Assembly (NCBI GenBank): GCA_013365365.1 | Contig: JABVXU010000020.1 | Location: 248,001-312,000 of the forward strand | Direction of reading: 5' to 3' | Length of the DNA stretch: 64,000 nt | Source of the DNA: Cruorifilaria tuberocauda | Taxonomy: Eukaryota > Nematoda > Chromadorea > Rhabditida > Onchocercidae | Part shown: positions 49,901-62,725 of the stretch, one piece after another | Layout of the letters: every line of letters starts with the position of its first letter | Position numbering within the stretch: the first letter of the stretch is position 1 | The notes under the pieces: model-generated | What the model was told of the DNA's origin: nothing | The model's input: the letters and a program-made list of their open reading frames with translations, nothing else | Databases searched by the model: none | Position numbers and translations under genes: made by a program

Positions 49901-52900
49901 ACCTTCTCACTTGAAGTTAAATTCAGAATAACATGAATATTTTTCACTCTTGAATACATCTGCCTAACCTAAGATGAATATTTCATTGTTTCAGCGATGT
50001 AGAAGCTTGAGCTTTGAAAAGGCAGTAAATGCAAAGAATGGAAAAATTACCTTGAATTGAGTATGCCAACGGAATATTGTTTTCTGTACAGTTTCTCTTT
50101 CCTTTAATGTAGTATAAATGAATGATCGACTTCTTCAGGTTATTTGAGCTTGGAATTGCAGTTAAGTTCATTTATAGTTATTTCGAGGAATATGTATGAT
50201 ATGCTAATCACCCATTCCGATGACCATTTGTTTTTTCACACTTCGTCGTTTTTACTGTAACATTAAATAACAATCAATAAAATAATTTCATGGCCCATTT
50301 CTGCTCAATATTAGCTTTACTATGAAAAATTTTTAATCATTTGAAAGATTTATTGAATGTTTGATTACTTCTCTCTTTTTTGATCTTTAATTATTTGTTA
50401 TCATAAAAATACAAGGAATTTGATCATTGATAGTCAAATTCGAAATTCTATTGAATCAATTAAGAAGAAATTTCACTAGAAATATTCTCAGACACGCCTC
50501 ATCTCATCGATCTTTTCACAACTATAAAATATTTCCATTCCTTCAAACACACTGCCAGTTATTTATTCCTTAATAATCACTTGATTAACAATTAACTTCG
50601 TTATCCTTTCCATTTTCGTGACGAAATTTCTGGAAGAATATTGTAAGAAGGTACTGGTATACTTGATTCTTAGTTTAAGGCGAACTTTTGTGCCAGTATT
50701 TCCAGATTCTAAAGAAAGGATATATACTTACATGATTGCAGTAAAGATGAAATAAAATGATAGATAATAGTAGGAGGAATGGAAAAAGGAGGAATTATGA
50801 AACGAGGCGGTAATGTATTAAGAAATAAAACATGAGACAGCTTTTTTTCGACGTCAATTTTTGAAAGTAAAAAGATATCAAAATGCAAAGACCGGTCTCT
50901 CAGCCGAAAATAAAATATGTACTTTATTCTCGTAGAAGCTAACACATTTTTTCGCTTGGTGCATTTACCATATCATTTTTCTTTTTGAAATAAAATAATA
51001 ATAATGGTAACTGTAACCGTAATTGTAATAAATCAATTATCCTTTTTCTCAACTCTTACAGTTGCGCCAGCATGGAGAAAAACGGAATAATTTCCTTGTG
51101 AATTAATCGAGTGCATCATCCAAAAAGCAGAATAACGTTCGCCGCATAAGCTTCACATTTTTAAATCCTACATTAAGTGTTCAGTTATGGGAAAAGATCA
51201 TTTCAGGAATTTAAAATGAAATTGGAGCATATGAAGAGAAGTATTTCTGATGTCATGCATTTATTTACCAGCGATTTTCAAGGAAAAATTCATCAAAATT
51301 GACATTTAAAGAAAAAAACAGTTCGTTCCGTAATGGCAAACACAATAGGAATGACCAAATCCGATCAAATAATACTTTGTACAATATTACTTCTCTCCTG
51401 GAACGAAATATTCCTTCCTTTAACACATTTTTTACTAAACAAATTATCCAACTGAAAAAAACACTTTAGAAATAAAAAATCTGTTCTACAAATTTATTTT
51501 CTCCCAAATCGATTTTTAATTATTCTATTTTATTTCAGTAGAATTGTATTTTATCAATTTTATCTTTCTATTATGCATTGGAATTGAAACATTCATTCTT
51601 AACTGTGATGCACAAATGTGAGAGGCAAAGCACATATCGGCATTTGACATTATGACGTATTGTTTAATCAGACTTTAAACTTTAAAGAAATTTCATGAGA
51701 ATGGAGAGAGAAAGACAATGGAAGAAGAGACGAAGGTTCCATTTCATTTCATTTCACTGTTCCACTGAAATTTTATTTAGCAGAAGAAATTTTGCTAAAT
51801 GACCTAAAAGTGAGAAACCTTGAAAACTGAAGTGGAAAGTGCAGTAGTATATACTACTCGTTTCCGTAGTGAAATATCAAAGAATAAGAATGAAATGGCA
51901 GAAAAGAGAGATGGAAAAGCCTTAAATGATCATCTGTTACTCTTATTTCAAAATAAAATTTCTTCATAACAAAATTCTATTAAGCGTTTCCAAATATGAA
52001 TATGCGATGTTTATGTGACGAGATGTTTATCAATACATAGTAATGATAATGAGGGAATCAGTGATAAATAAGGAGTGCGATAGTGCTTCGTCCGTATTAC
52101 ATCAAATTCCCTATAACTTCGAGGTCGCTGTAAATGATACCCTTAGATATCTCGATCATATCTGCATCACTTTTCCGCAAAATAATCTATATCCTAAATA
52201 ATATAACAAGCAAATTCTCTGAAATTTTGTTATAATCAATTCAGTTATTGCTGTAATTTTACAAGTTTAAAACTTTTTTTACTTAAATATTAAATGTTTG
52301 TTTTTGTAATTGATTACTTAAAAAAAACTGAGAGAAACCTTGTCGAAAATTTTTTTTGTGAAGAACAAATGATAGTCAAGAAAAGAAAGCATATAATAAG
52401 AAAGTATATAATAAGGAGCAGGAAAGTAAAAGAGTGAAAACTGAGTGAAAGAGCAGTAGGAGAGAAAAAAAAGAGAGAAAAGGAAAAGGGAAAATTTCAT
52501 TCCGGAAGACGGGGTAATCGAATGACTGGTGAGTACAGTTGCCCCGATCGAACTTGGAATGAAAACCTATAAGAGAGAAAAGATAGGTATACTGATAGTA
52601 TCAACAAAAGAGAAAATTGTCTGCTTTCATGAATGATTCTATATATGCTCCCATACTTACATTAATTTAATGAATTTGTAATCTTCTAAATGCTATAGCA
52701 TCCTTTAGTAACAGTATCGTAAGTAATAAAAAAAGTTAAAGGCTAAAGGATAATTGTAAACAAGATTCATCATTCATTTCTCATCTCAAATACCTTTTGT
52801 ATTCCCAATAATATATATTTATGGAAACATCATAAATTTATCTTGCCTTTATTGCAACTGCAGAAAATCATGAAGTATTACTTTCTCATCTTTAGCACTA

Positions 52901-54239
52901 TTCTTACTTTTTTTTCTTATACCAAGTTTCCATAACTTTCTACAACTTTATATTAAATAGTTGAAATTCCAAAAGAAGAGCTGATGGAAGATTAATTTGC
53001 AAAAGTAAAATAAAGTATATTTATGGTAATATTTTTCATCATTTTATGGTAATACTATTGAGGAATGTAAAAATTAATATGATAAAGTGAAAAGGAAATA
53101 ATTACCTGCGAAAAGTGATGAGTTATGCTTTAGGAAACAATTTACAGTATTTGCAAAAATAAATTCATAATTTCTCACAAATCGTCAGTTACCTTTCATA
53201 TAAAATTTAAATAATTGATCCTTCCCAAACTGCGGTCCACTCATTCTAAATGATTTAGAATCGAAAAGTTCAAGAATATTGAGATATCATTAACAGTAGT
53301 CTTTCCAAAAATGAGAATTGCCGTGGAATTGTTCTCCGAATTTGTTAATCCATTTCAGTTGTTGCATGGAATTTTAACTTCAGTAGAAATTAACCATAGT
53401 AATAATGATAAATGATAAGAGCTTGATCTAAAGAATGATAATTCAACGGAAGTTATCCGTCAACGATATGTGTCGAAGAGGGTATACATTGAAGGACTGT
53501 TCAAGAAAAATATCTCATGACGGAAACGAAGAGAGATTATTAAATAAAAATAGTTTCATCTTTTCCTTAAACTTTTCATACTTTTCTGCCCAAATCTTTC
53601 CACCGTCTACCGGTAAATATTTTCCATTCATCCATTTCAATATCCTGATCAGTACTGTAGTTGGAAAAATCCAATACAAATGTCTGATAGATAATAAGAT
53701 ATGTACGTTAAGAAGTAGAAAATGAAGCAAAGAAGATATGATGTAAATCATTTCGCGAGTTAATAAGATAAATTAACTCTAACGATGGAACTGAAAGCCT
53801 TTGATAATTGTAATTCGAAATTAACTACTCTTTATAACTTTTAGTTCAAAGCTTTTTAAATAAACAATGCTTACCAATAATGCCGCTTCTTTCGGAATTT
53901 CAAGTATACATTGTATAAAACAGACAGACATTTCGACGATTAATTTATCGCACCACAAAATATTTCATTCTCTCAGTAATTACCTATCATTTTTCCTATT
54001 ACTAATTTAAATTTGTATTCAATTTAATTTACGAATGCATCCATCATTTCATAAAATGAAAAACACGTGCGAAGGCAGATTCAATTCATTCCCTTTGATA
54101 ACATATTAATAGTAAATTTCATCCTTCCAAAAGTACACTTTTATGATCAAAGAGATACAGAGAGTAATCTAACATAGGAAAGTAATACAAAACAAATTCC
54201 CGTACTTTCGGATCCGGAGAAATGATAAATTAAATTTAG

Positions 54240-54410
54240 AAGCGGAACAAGACCACCCGTCTCATCCATATCATTCCATCCCATGTACACACACACACAC
54301 TAGGACAGTCTCGACGGTACAGGAGGAGGAAGCAGAAAATGTACGAATGCCAGGTGGTACGAACGCCGAACAGAGCAACGAACCACTTAAATCAACAAAC
54401 AGAAATGTAT
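54240..54410. other. GC-richer island of unknown role
   Basis: About 170 bases stand out from their AT-rich surroundings, with a short (CA)n run at 54288-54300. Two plus-strand frames are open across it (one includes QEEEAENVRMPGGTNAEQSN), but no start, acceptor or donor fits well. It could be an exon of an unseen gene or a conserved regulatory element. Confidence 0.25.
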
Positions 54411-56119
54411 GAATGCATTAAGCAAAATTAGAATGAAGAGAAATGAGCTTATTGGGTCAGTAGATGTTATTGTTATGCAAATAAGGAGTTCAATTCAGAT
54501 GCGATTCCTTCACCAAATGATTTAACTGTACAGATTTAACATTTGTGATCACGCACATACTTAATTCCTCGACCAAATGAGAGATGTCATTGTTCTAGCA
54601 AACTAAGCTTAATTTAATCTTTTATGGAAGTGCATTTTTCGGGAAGAAACAATTTGATTCCGTTAGTTTCCTCAGTATTATTCCTGTCGTTGACAGATAT
54701 GGCAAATAGCAAAGAATGTATGTGTTTGTTGATTATGCGTAACGTTTGTGATATTTCGCAATGCTCCGTCAAATCTTTTACCGTTTTGACCTTTTCAATT
54801 CATTCACTGCAAAATGTATTTCTTCTGTTGCCACTTTTTTCTTCCGGCACATTTTAATTGATTAGTACAAAAACCACACATTCCAATTTATTTTATATTT
54901 TCATATGTTCAAAGGTCACTCAGCGGATAGACAACAAATTTTCATTTAACTTGCCATCGTTTAATTACTATAGGAAGTTTTCAGTAACAAAGGATGACAA
55001 TAATTAAAGAAGTGCGACTTTATCACTTCAATGATCGATAGCATTTCAATTCATCATTCTCCTTGTCGGTCCTATGAGCCAGATATTAAGATCTATGCTT
55101 TCAGAATTCATAAGCCTTACAAATAAAATTAACTTGTTGGTATTCTATTCATTCTCTCTAACTGAATTGACTTATGATATCTTTGAAAGGAAAGAGTCAT
55201 TTTCCAAGAAAAGAAACAAGTGAATTCGTTTTTCCTTTAATGAACAATGTCTGTACTTGAGATCTTTTCCATTCAATTCCTGAAACTTAAGGCAAGAACA
55301 GAAAAGAAGCAATTAGAATTCATTTATAATCGTCATTATCCTTAAAATGAGTCATTCTAAGAATACGATATTTGGCCAAATAGAGGATTCAATAGGACCC
55401 AAATAGGACTCAACTAGATAGGACTCAAATACAGGACTCAGATACATTTTTCATATAATTAATATAACAAATGATATACTCCTGAAAGAAGAGGAATTCC
55501 TAGAAGAGATATCAGGTAAATGATTTCACCTCAAAATTCGTTCAAGTCGAACAAAACAATTGTCTGAATTTCTTCACTTCTTCAGTGTCCTTTCAATTGA
55601 GAGTTTTCTGGCATTTTTCTTTTCTATAGGCCTAAATATTTTCTTTGTTCCAAATATTTCGCATGAAATTTTCGATAGATTTAATAATATGAAAAGAAGT
55701 ATTGCTATATATATTTCGTTGTATTACAAAAGAAAAAGCATATATCATATATTGTTTCAAAATATTTTTTTTTCTTTCTCCAGAGTTATGAAAACGTATG
55801 CTAATTTAATAATACTAAGGTCAGTGATATAATTTTGCACTATCTGTGAGATGATCGTTTTCACCGTAGCGCAACAGAGTGACGTAAATCTGGCGTAGGT
55901 TGTTAAAAATGGGTGAGAGAATGTGCGCTTTGAAATAGTTTTCAAAGTCTTGGGTATTTCCGGGGGATTTCTTTTAGATTAGAGTATTTTGAATTGATTT
56001 TTATATTAGCAGTTAGTTTGGTGATATTCGATACGGCTTTACTTATTCAGTGATTTGAGTGAACAGTCAGAAAGCATGAAGGTGCAAACTCGAAGAGTAA
56101 TCTTTTCTTTCCCTATGAT

Positions 56120-56128
56120 GTTTGCAGG
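56120..56128 (+). promoter_or_regulatory. Likely spliced-leader or 5' UTR acceptor of the GRWD1-like gene
   Basis: GTTTGCAG is followed after one base by the start ATG at 56129. Similar placement is seen at the starts of let-805 (40376), the CIAO3-like gene (TTTTTAG, two bases before the ATG at 62246) and the RING gene (1349). Filarial nematodes trans-splice SL1 at such sites. Confidence 0.5.
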
Positions 56129-59100
56129 ATGGAAGAAGTTTCAACGGAACAGTATAATGAAATAGAAATGATGGATGATGAGGAGGAAAAGAAAAGAGTA
56201 AACAGTGCCAAGAAAAAAGTAATTTAATTTCAAACATTTACTATGAAATTCAAATTAACAAATGAAAGTTTTGTCGACAGCTTATAAAAATTGCTTTACC
56301 TAATGAAAAATGCTGATTTATTTTCTCGAAAGATTTGTTGAAATTACTTATCTTACATATGAACTGGAATTTATGTTTTTTATTGATCACTTTATCCTAT
56401 AAATCTATATATGAAACTTAAGGTGTATATACCTGGTGTAAGTCGACCATTACGTGAAGACGAAGATTGGGATTTTGATCCTGAGGCTTATCGCTTATAT
56501 CACAGTTTCGAAACAAGTAATATTTCTTAATTCTTCTTTGACTCATTCCATTCGGAGCTTTAGTTACAAGAAATGTCTAATGCAAAAGATTTGAATAGCT
56601 ACTATTAGGGAGAAACACTGAAGCGTTACATGTCAGCTCACTTAAAAAAATGATAAGTTGAAAGCAACGGGCAATTGGAAAGTAAGTATCTTTGGTGCTT
56701 ATATATAAAGCTGCTTTTAGGGTGGCCATGTCTCAGCTTCGACACGATTGCCGATGATCTTGGTGATAATCGTACTGATTTTCCGATGAGTTGTAATTTG
56801 GTTGGCGGAACGCAAGCTGAGAAGGCAACTAATAACGAATTAATTGTGATGAAACTGTCGAATTTGAACCCAATAGAAGGTTTAATTTTATTTTGTGCGA
56901 TTTAGAAATAATACTGTCATTTTAGAAATAATATTGTTGTAAATTTAAGTTGATTGAAATGCTGTCATGCTTTCTCTGCTGGATAACTTTAACATTTTCC
57001 AGTAAAAAGATTACAGTAAGATTTAATTCAGATATTTAAACACCTTTATCTGAAAAATTAATAATTTAATAGTTAAAATGATAAAAATGATTAAAACGTT
57101 TTTGATTCAGATGATAAGACATCTGATAGTGAGGAAGATTTTGAAGAAGGTCCTCCAGACAAAGAACCAAAACTTCACGCTGTAGCTATCCCGCATATTG
57201 GCATCGTCAATCGTGTAAAGGTAAAGTTAATTTTAAAGAATTATTTCTTGAACCGAAGGTGCATTAAGATATCTCTTATGCATTGTAACATACCATTATT
57301 TCAGTAATCTTATTCATTTGTAGAAACAGAAATGTTCAAGAATTTATAGACTTTGAGAAGGAAATAATTTCAATGTTTTATTCAAATTGTGATTCTAATA
57401 TATTTGATCTCAGGTGACTACTCTTGGTCAAAGTAAAGTGTGTGCTTCATTCAGTAGTCAAGGAAAAGTAACATTGTGGAATCTTACTCAAGCAGTGAAA
57501 GAAATATCAGATACGGAAGGACGCGACCGCATTGTGAAACGTCCGAAAGAGCGACCTTTCTTTTCATTCATTGGTCATCAAGCTGAAGGATATGCTTTAT
57601 CATGGTCACCACTTAAAATGGGTTTCTATTTCTTATTTATTTAAGTTTGTGTCACTTTTGTTCTTATTATCTTTGAATAGCTTAGTAGCTCAAGTGGTTT
57701 GCTCTTTCGAAAAAATGAAATCTAGTTTTGCAAAGCTGAAAAAGAGATAATAAAACTTCCTATTAGGCAGATGCCTGTTATTAACTTCACAGCGGCAGCG
57801 TTTTTTGCATAATTCATTAGGAGGACGAAGTCGTATATTGTTTATGGAGTAGCAATTTACCTTTATTTGTCAGTACAGTTTATTTTTCAATCATTGGATT
57901 TTTAGGAAGGCTTGCATCTGGTGATATTAGACACAAAATACATTTATGGACAATGGCGGAAGGTGGTCGATGGGTTATTGATCAGAAACCTCTTACCGAA
58001 CACGAGGGTTCCGTGGAAGATCTTTGTTGGTCACCAACAGAAGAAGCAATGCTTGCTTCATGTTCGGCCGATCATAGCATTAAGCTGTGGGATACGAGGT
58101 CTCGTGGCATTTCGAAAATAATTCAGTTTTTGTTAAAATAAAAGAGCGATCTCTGTTTTGGAAGATCTTGAACAAATATTTCAATTGTGTTTAGAACTTA
58201 TCAGAAGCAATTGGTTTCCTTTCAAAATTAATTTCCACTATTGATTATTAAGGTCAGCGCCGTCAGTTGCTTGCGTTTGTACTGTAAAAAATGCACACGA
58301 GTCACATGTAAACGTGATATCATGGAATCAATTTGAACCTTTGATAGTAAGTGGTAGTGATGATATGACTTTGAGTGTATGGTCACTTAAAACTATGCAG
58401 GTCAGTTAAAATAAATTCATTATCAATATACTGGCTGTTTACATGAAGAATCGGTCTACAAGAAATATTTTTCTTCTCACCTAAGTTCAGTTATATTGTG
58501 CGTAACTCGCCGCAAGCAAAAAGATTTATTGGCTAGGAAGAATCAGCCTTGTGAGAATATATTGGATGTCAGTTATTTAAACAAACCATATTTATGCTGA
58601 TCTATATAACAAGGAAACTCGAATTTAGTTTCGCGATTCAGTTAAACGAATTTTTTTAATTAAATGCAGATTCATGTAAATATTTCTTGGTAAACATGCT
58701 AACAGTCAGATATCCTGATTGTAGCTTGTTGTAATTTCCAAATGACTATCATCTGTTTCCTTATTCTATTCCAGTACAAGGAGCCCGTTGCTCAGTTCAA
58801 GCATCACAAGGCACCTATCACTTCCGTAGAATGGTCTCCTCATGAGACGACAACATTGATAGCATCCGGGGAAGATAATCAAGTAACTGTCTGGGACTTA
58901 GCTCTCGAAGCCGACTCGAACGAAAATATCGCCGGATTACCATCACAGTTGTTGTTTGTTCATATGGGACAAAAGGAAGTAAAAGAGGTGATATTTTGAA
59001 ATAGTACGAATTCAAATCTGGATATTTCTGATAAATTCAATCATTCAAATCTCTGGGAAGCTGTATTCTATTTAATAAATTTAGGAAAAGGCAAAATAGT

Positions 59101-59314
59101 CTACAGCATATTTGATATAACGAATAATTAAAGTTAAAGTTGAAAGTTCACTTTTGAAAGCCAAACTGATAGTCTCGACACTTTCAATTTCCTGCGTTTC
59201 CTTTATTGCTTTATTACTTTCTGATTTCAGATACATTGGCATAGTCAGATTCCGGGTCTTGCGGTCACAACGGCATTATCTGGCTTCAACGTATTCAAAC
59301 CGATAAATTTATAA
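56129..59314 (+). CDS. Glutamate-rich WD-repeat protein, GRWD1/Rrb1 family
   Basis: Nine exons (56129-56218, 56423-56516, 56721-56879, 57111-57220, 57414-57621, 57906-58098, 58253-58400, 58775-58987, 59231-59314) join in phase and give 432 residues; human GRWD1 has 446. The N-terminus is acidic (MMDDEEEKKR), followed by YIPGVSRPLRED, CLSFDTIADDLGDNRTDFPM and GGTQAE, which follow GRWD1 closely and form the histone- or ribosomal-protein-binding CAF1C-like part. WD repeats follow: VTLWN, IHLWT, IKLWD, LSVWS and VTVWDL, with linkers such as NVISWNQFEPLIVSGSDD. It ends with LPSQLLFVHMGQKEVKE and TALSGFNVFKP. The family acts in the nucleus and nucleolus in ribosome assembly (a chaperone for uL3 in yeast) and binds histones. 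The C. elegans orthologue is, from memory, Y54H5A.1. No defect is seen. Confidence 0.92.
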
Positions 59315-59732
59315 TTCATCATTGGATTATCTTGCAAATTGCTATTTGTCTGGTTTATCACCAAATCATAAGTAGTTTTAAAATATCAAATTGACGATGG
59401 ATCAAATCATTTTGTTTTTTTTTAAGGAAAAATCTTGATTAAATAAGATTGTTCAGACAAAATGCAAGACATTGTTAACTGCCTTATAAATGTCCTGCTT
59501 TTTTTACTGGGATTCTTTTTCCTATAGAAGTTAGATTAAGTGATATATTTAATTTATTATATCCGTAACTATCCAAGCAAAGGAAATTTACAATTCTTTA
59601 ATGTTTATGTTCCATGTTGCTACATTTAATACTATATCATAATACATATTCAGTCTTTTAGACAGCTTTTTGACAGGTTGTTGATTGATTCAGATATTCG
59701 ACTGCTTTTTAATACATTGATTTCCATATAAT
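59315..59732. other. Short convergent intergenic region
   Basis: About 420 bases separate the stop codons of the GRWD1-like gene (plus) and the CIAO3-like gene (minus). It should hold both 3' UTRs. It is T-rich and has no coding signal. Confidence 0.6.
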
Positions 59733-62246
59733 TTACCAATCCGTACTTATTCTGTCAGCATTACTTTTTTTTACTACATGGTAGTTCGTATAGAGTAAAT
59801 CCATCCAGTTTGGATTCAGCATTGACCATTCTTCTTTTACACGCTCTAGTTCCTCTTCCATTTCTGAGTTATTATTATTATTATCCGAGCATGATAATTC
59901 GATTGCATCTAAGATCTGTTTTCTTTCTTCAATCGAAGCTCCACGGATTTGTCCGCCACCATTAATACATCCTGAAGGACAAGCCATGATTTCAACGTAA
60001 TCATAATTACATTTGGTACGTTTCAATTTTTGCACATGATTCTGGATGTTACGAAATCCATAACATTTTGCCACCGTTAGCACCGTTTTTTCACCATCTG
60101 TTGCTTCAATAATTTCCCAATTTTTATCCCTGTAAAAGGCAATTTTTCGTTATCAATAATCTTTCTCCTCACAAATGCGTTTATATCATAAATCATCTCT
60201 TCTGTCTCATATATTTGAGAGATATTCCTTTCAGCAATAAAAAAAGTGAGATCAGGATCAAAAAACGAGGTTTAAGGAAATAAAAAATAAAGACTTACAA
60301 AAACTCTAGAAAAATCTCTACTTACTTTATAGTTCTCTTTAATTCCAACGGTCTTTTCGATTCTGCAACAAATCTTTTCGCAATGTATTCGGCGTACCCA
60401 CCCGAAGAGCCTCCCTCCGAAATAATTATCTTCCCATTCTCCAGTGCATTTAGCCAACACACTTTTCCAAAAACAAAAGAACTCTCCACTGAGCTGTATT
60501 CATCCAAAATTTCGTCCACTTCCCCTGAAATATTATTATGAGAAACGGTTTAGGAAATTAATGAAGTAAAGAAACTTATGAAAACTATGGAAAGGACGAA
60601 AACTGAACTTGAGAATAGATTAAAGACATTGAAAGCTTGTTTAACCTGTACTTAAAACGCAATCAACTTCACGACAGTCGAAGTGATTTCTGGGATCTGA
60701 GCGCGCGGCTTCGAGTTTCTTGTCAAAACATGGCATGATAGAAGCGTGAAATATTTTTTCTGGTCTCACACCAAACTTCCTGAAAATTAAACTTGTATAA
60801 ACAAAAAAGAAATTTAATAGCCATCAAAGCGCAATTTAATTCAGACAAGATCAAAAATGATTCGAAGTTGACACTAACATTTAATTCGGAAATGGGATAA
60901 AAATGGTTTGAAAAATATTTATTTTATTAATCAGCTCTTGAAAGTGTCAACTTCATGGCAATAGAATTCCCCGTATGCAAGTGCAAGTAAGCACTTTCTT
61001 CCGAACATAGCGTGACAGAAACATAGGATAGAAAAAAACAACTGAGGATATCGAGAAAAACTCTCGAAAATATACTTTGCCAGATAATCCTTCACAAGTG
61101 CACCCATCATAGCTTGTGGTGATCGCACACGACTAATATGGGGAATAAGTAATGCTCCATGAGTCTTCTCAGCATAGCATACTGAAAAACTAATTGTTAA
61201 AGTTACGTACTAACATCAAATTTCTTTAAGACGTTTTTTAAATGGTCCTGTCGTAGTGAATAAAATAGAGGAACCAGATAAAATTTCTTGTTTTTCAGTA
61301 TTGACTGATAAGATTAGAGACTGCAACCTACCGAAACCTGGACAAATACCCGTTAAAACCGGTCGCTGTAACTGCGCTTTTTTAAATTCATCATAAGAAA
61401 GCGATAAAGTTAATAGCCTTCCAAAGCTCGAATCAAGGACATATTTTATTCCCATATTCTTGAAAATTCTAGCAATGAGTCTCGCTGCTTCTGACTGCTG
61501 ACAACCACGTTTATAAGCAATGGATGCTATTGATTGCGGCGAAACAGTCGCTATGCTCAAATGTGCAGATGCTAAACCCTCCAAAAATTTCGGTTTCGAT
61601 TGTTCCTGAGTAAGAGAGTAATAAAAGTTTTTTGAAAAATGTAAGAATTCAATGATAAACAACTATTTATGCTAACGTTCACAGAAATTATTTGCATCTT
61701 TATAAGTTTTTGATGTTTAGTAGCACTCTATAAAGCATTATTGAAAAGAAAAATTCCATTTATATATATATAATACCAACTTACTATTATATCGTAAGCT
61801 ATGCAAAATTATATCATGTAAATTTCGTACTGAGATATGAAAAATCGTGCAATCAATACGAACAATTTTAAGGTATTACTGACCTTAATAAGTACCGTTT
61901 CCGCACTTGTAATACAGCCACTGCATGCTAGACAATCATTCAATGTAATCGCCACTTTCTTTACCGCATTATTATCAACCCTCTTTGATCGATCCCTAGT
62001 TCTAATTTGCACTTCCATATCTGATCCTTTCGATTGGAGTGGTAAGACGCATACCTAAAATAGTGTCCTACAATCAATTTCCAGGAAAGTTTACCAATTT
62101 CTTAAAAATTCAACATTTAGTAATAACCGATCTTCTGAAATCTAAATAAAGACCCAAACAAAAATCACGCAAACCTGTGAGGGAACAATAAAATCGCTAA
62201 CATTTGAAATTTTAATAATCCCACTGAAACCAGAATCATCATCCAT
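59733..62246 (-). CDS. oxy-4: Cytosolic Fe-S cluster assembly factor, CIAO3/NARFL/Nar1 family
   Basis: Seven exons (62175-62246, 61884-62054, 61338-61605, 61076-61181, 60646-60779, 60326-60524, 59733-60129) join in phase and give 448 residues; human CIAO3 has 476. The N-terminus ([18 protein letters not shown]) leads to a first cysteine and then [19 protein letters not shown], the four ligands of the N-terminal [4Fe-4S] cluster. The C-terminal cluster ligands of the [FeFe]-hydrogenase-like fold are [17 protein letters not shown], and both cysteines of [16 protein letters not shown]. The protein links early and late cytosolic Fe-S assembly, passing clusters to the CIAO1-MMS19 complex. It ends in Trp (STDW), like known CIA targeting tails. 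The C. elegans orthologue is oxy-4, known from hyperoxia and hypoxia screens. All key residues are present, so it should be functional. Trans-splicing is likely just before the ATG. Confidence 0.95.
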
Positions 62247-62725
62247 TCCTAAAAACGTCTAATGAACAAATTTTTCAATGGCAGCTCTAACAAGTGGAGG
62301 ACTGTTAAGTAGGGAGAATTTGATGAACACTTAGCTTTGAGGAAAAATGTTAAGGTTTGTCAATAATACCGCATTAAAATCTTTTTTTAATTGTTCCATT
62401 TTTTTAGCGTTAATTTCACAGCCAAGTATATTATCTATAGCTGTAACAGAAAAAAAGCACACCATAATCTAGCAAAACATGAGAAATTTAGATTACTAAT
62501 TGCGAAAAATCATGAAAAATGCAAGTAACTTCGAATTATCAATGCAAACTAAACTAGCACAAGAGATGTATTATTTTGACAATTTATCATATAATAACTT
62601 CAACAGGTCGAATTGGTAATAACTTATTGGCTAAAAAGCTACAAACATTGCCATGACCAGAAATTATACATATGACATTAATAATACATTAGGACAAAAT
62701 CATTTTCATCCTGAAAGAAATTCCA
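62247..62725 (-). other. Spacer with orphan exon-like pieces
   Basis: Between TRAPPC2L and the CIAO3-like gene, two minus-strand pieces look coding. One (about 62375-62444) follows TGTTACAG and reads IDNILGCEINAKKMEQLKKD to a GTATT donor. The other (about 62260-62302) follows ACTTAACAG and reads PPLVRAAIEKFVH then TAG. Their phases do not join directly. They could belong to a small coiled-coil gene in a trans-spliced cluster, to unseen exons of a neighbour, or be chance. Confidence 0.3.

Larger units (their letters stand above)
40377..56128. other. 15.7-kb region without a supported gene
   Basis: This lies between the divergent starts of let-805 and the GRWD1-like gene. It is strongly AT-rich, with many short poly-A and poly-T runs. 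Open frames are short, mostly hydrophobic or low in complexity, and lack splice support. Slightly GC-richer islands occur near 49390-49570, 54240-54410 and 55840-56100. A (GA)n run lies at 46926-46958. I found no tRNA-like or rRNA-like sequence. Distal enhancers of let-805 could lie here (inference). Confidence 0.6.
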
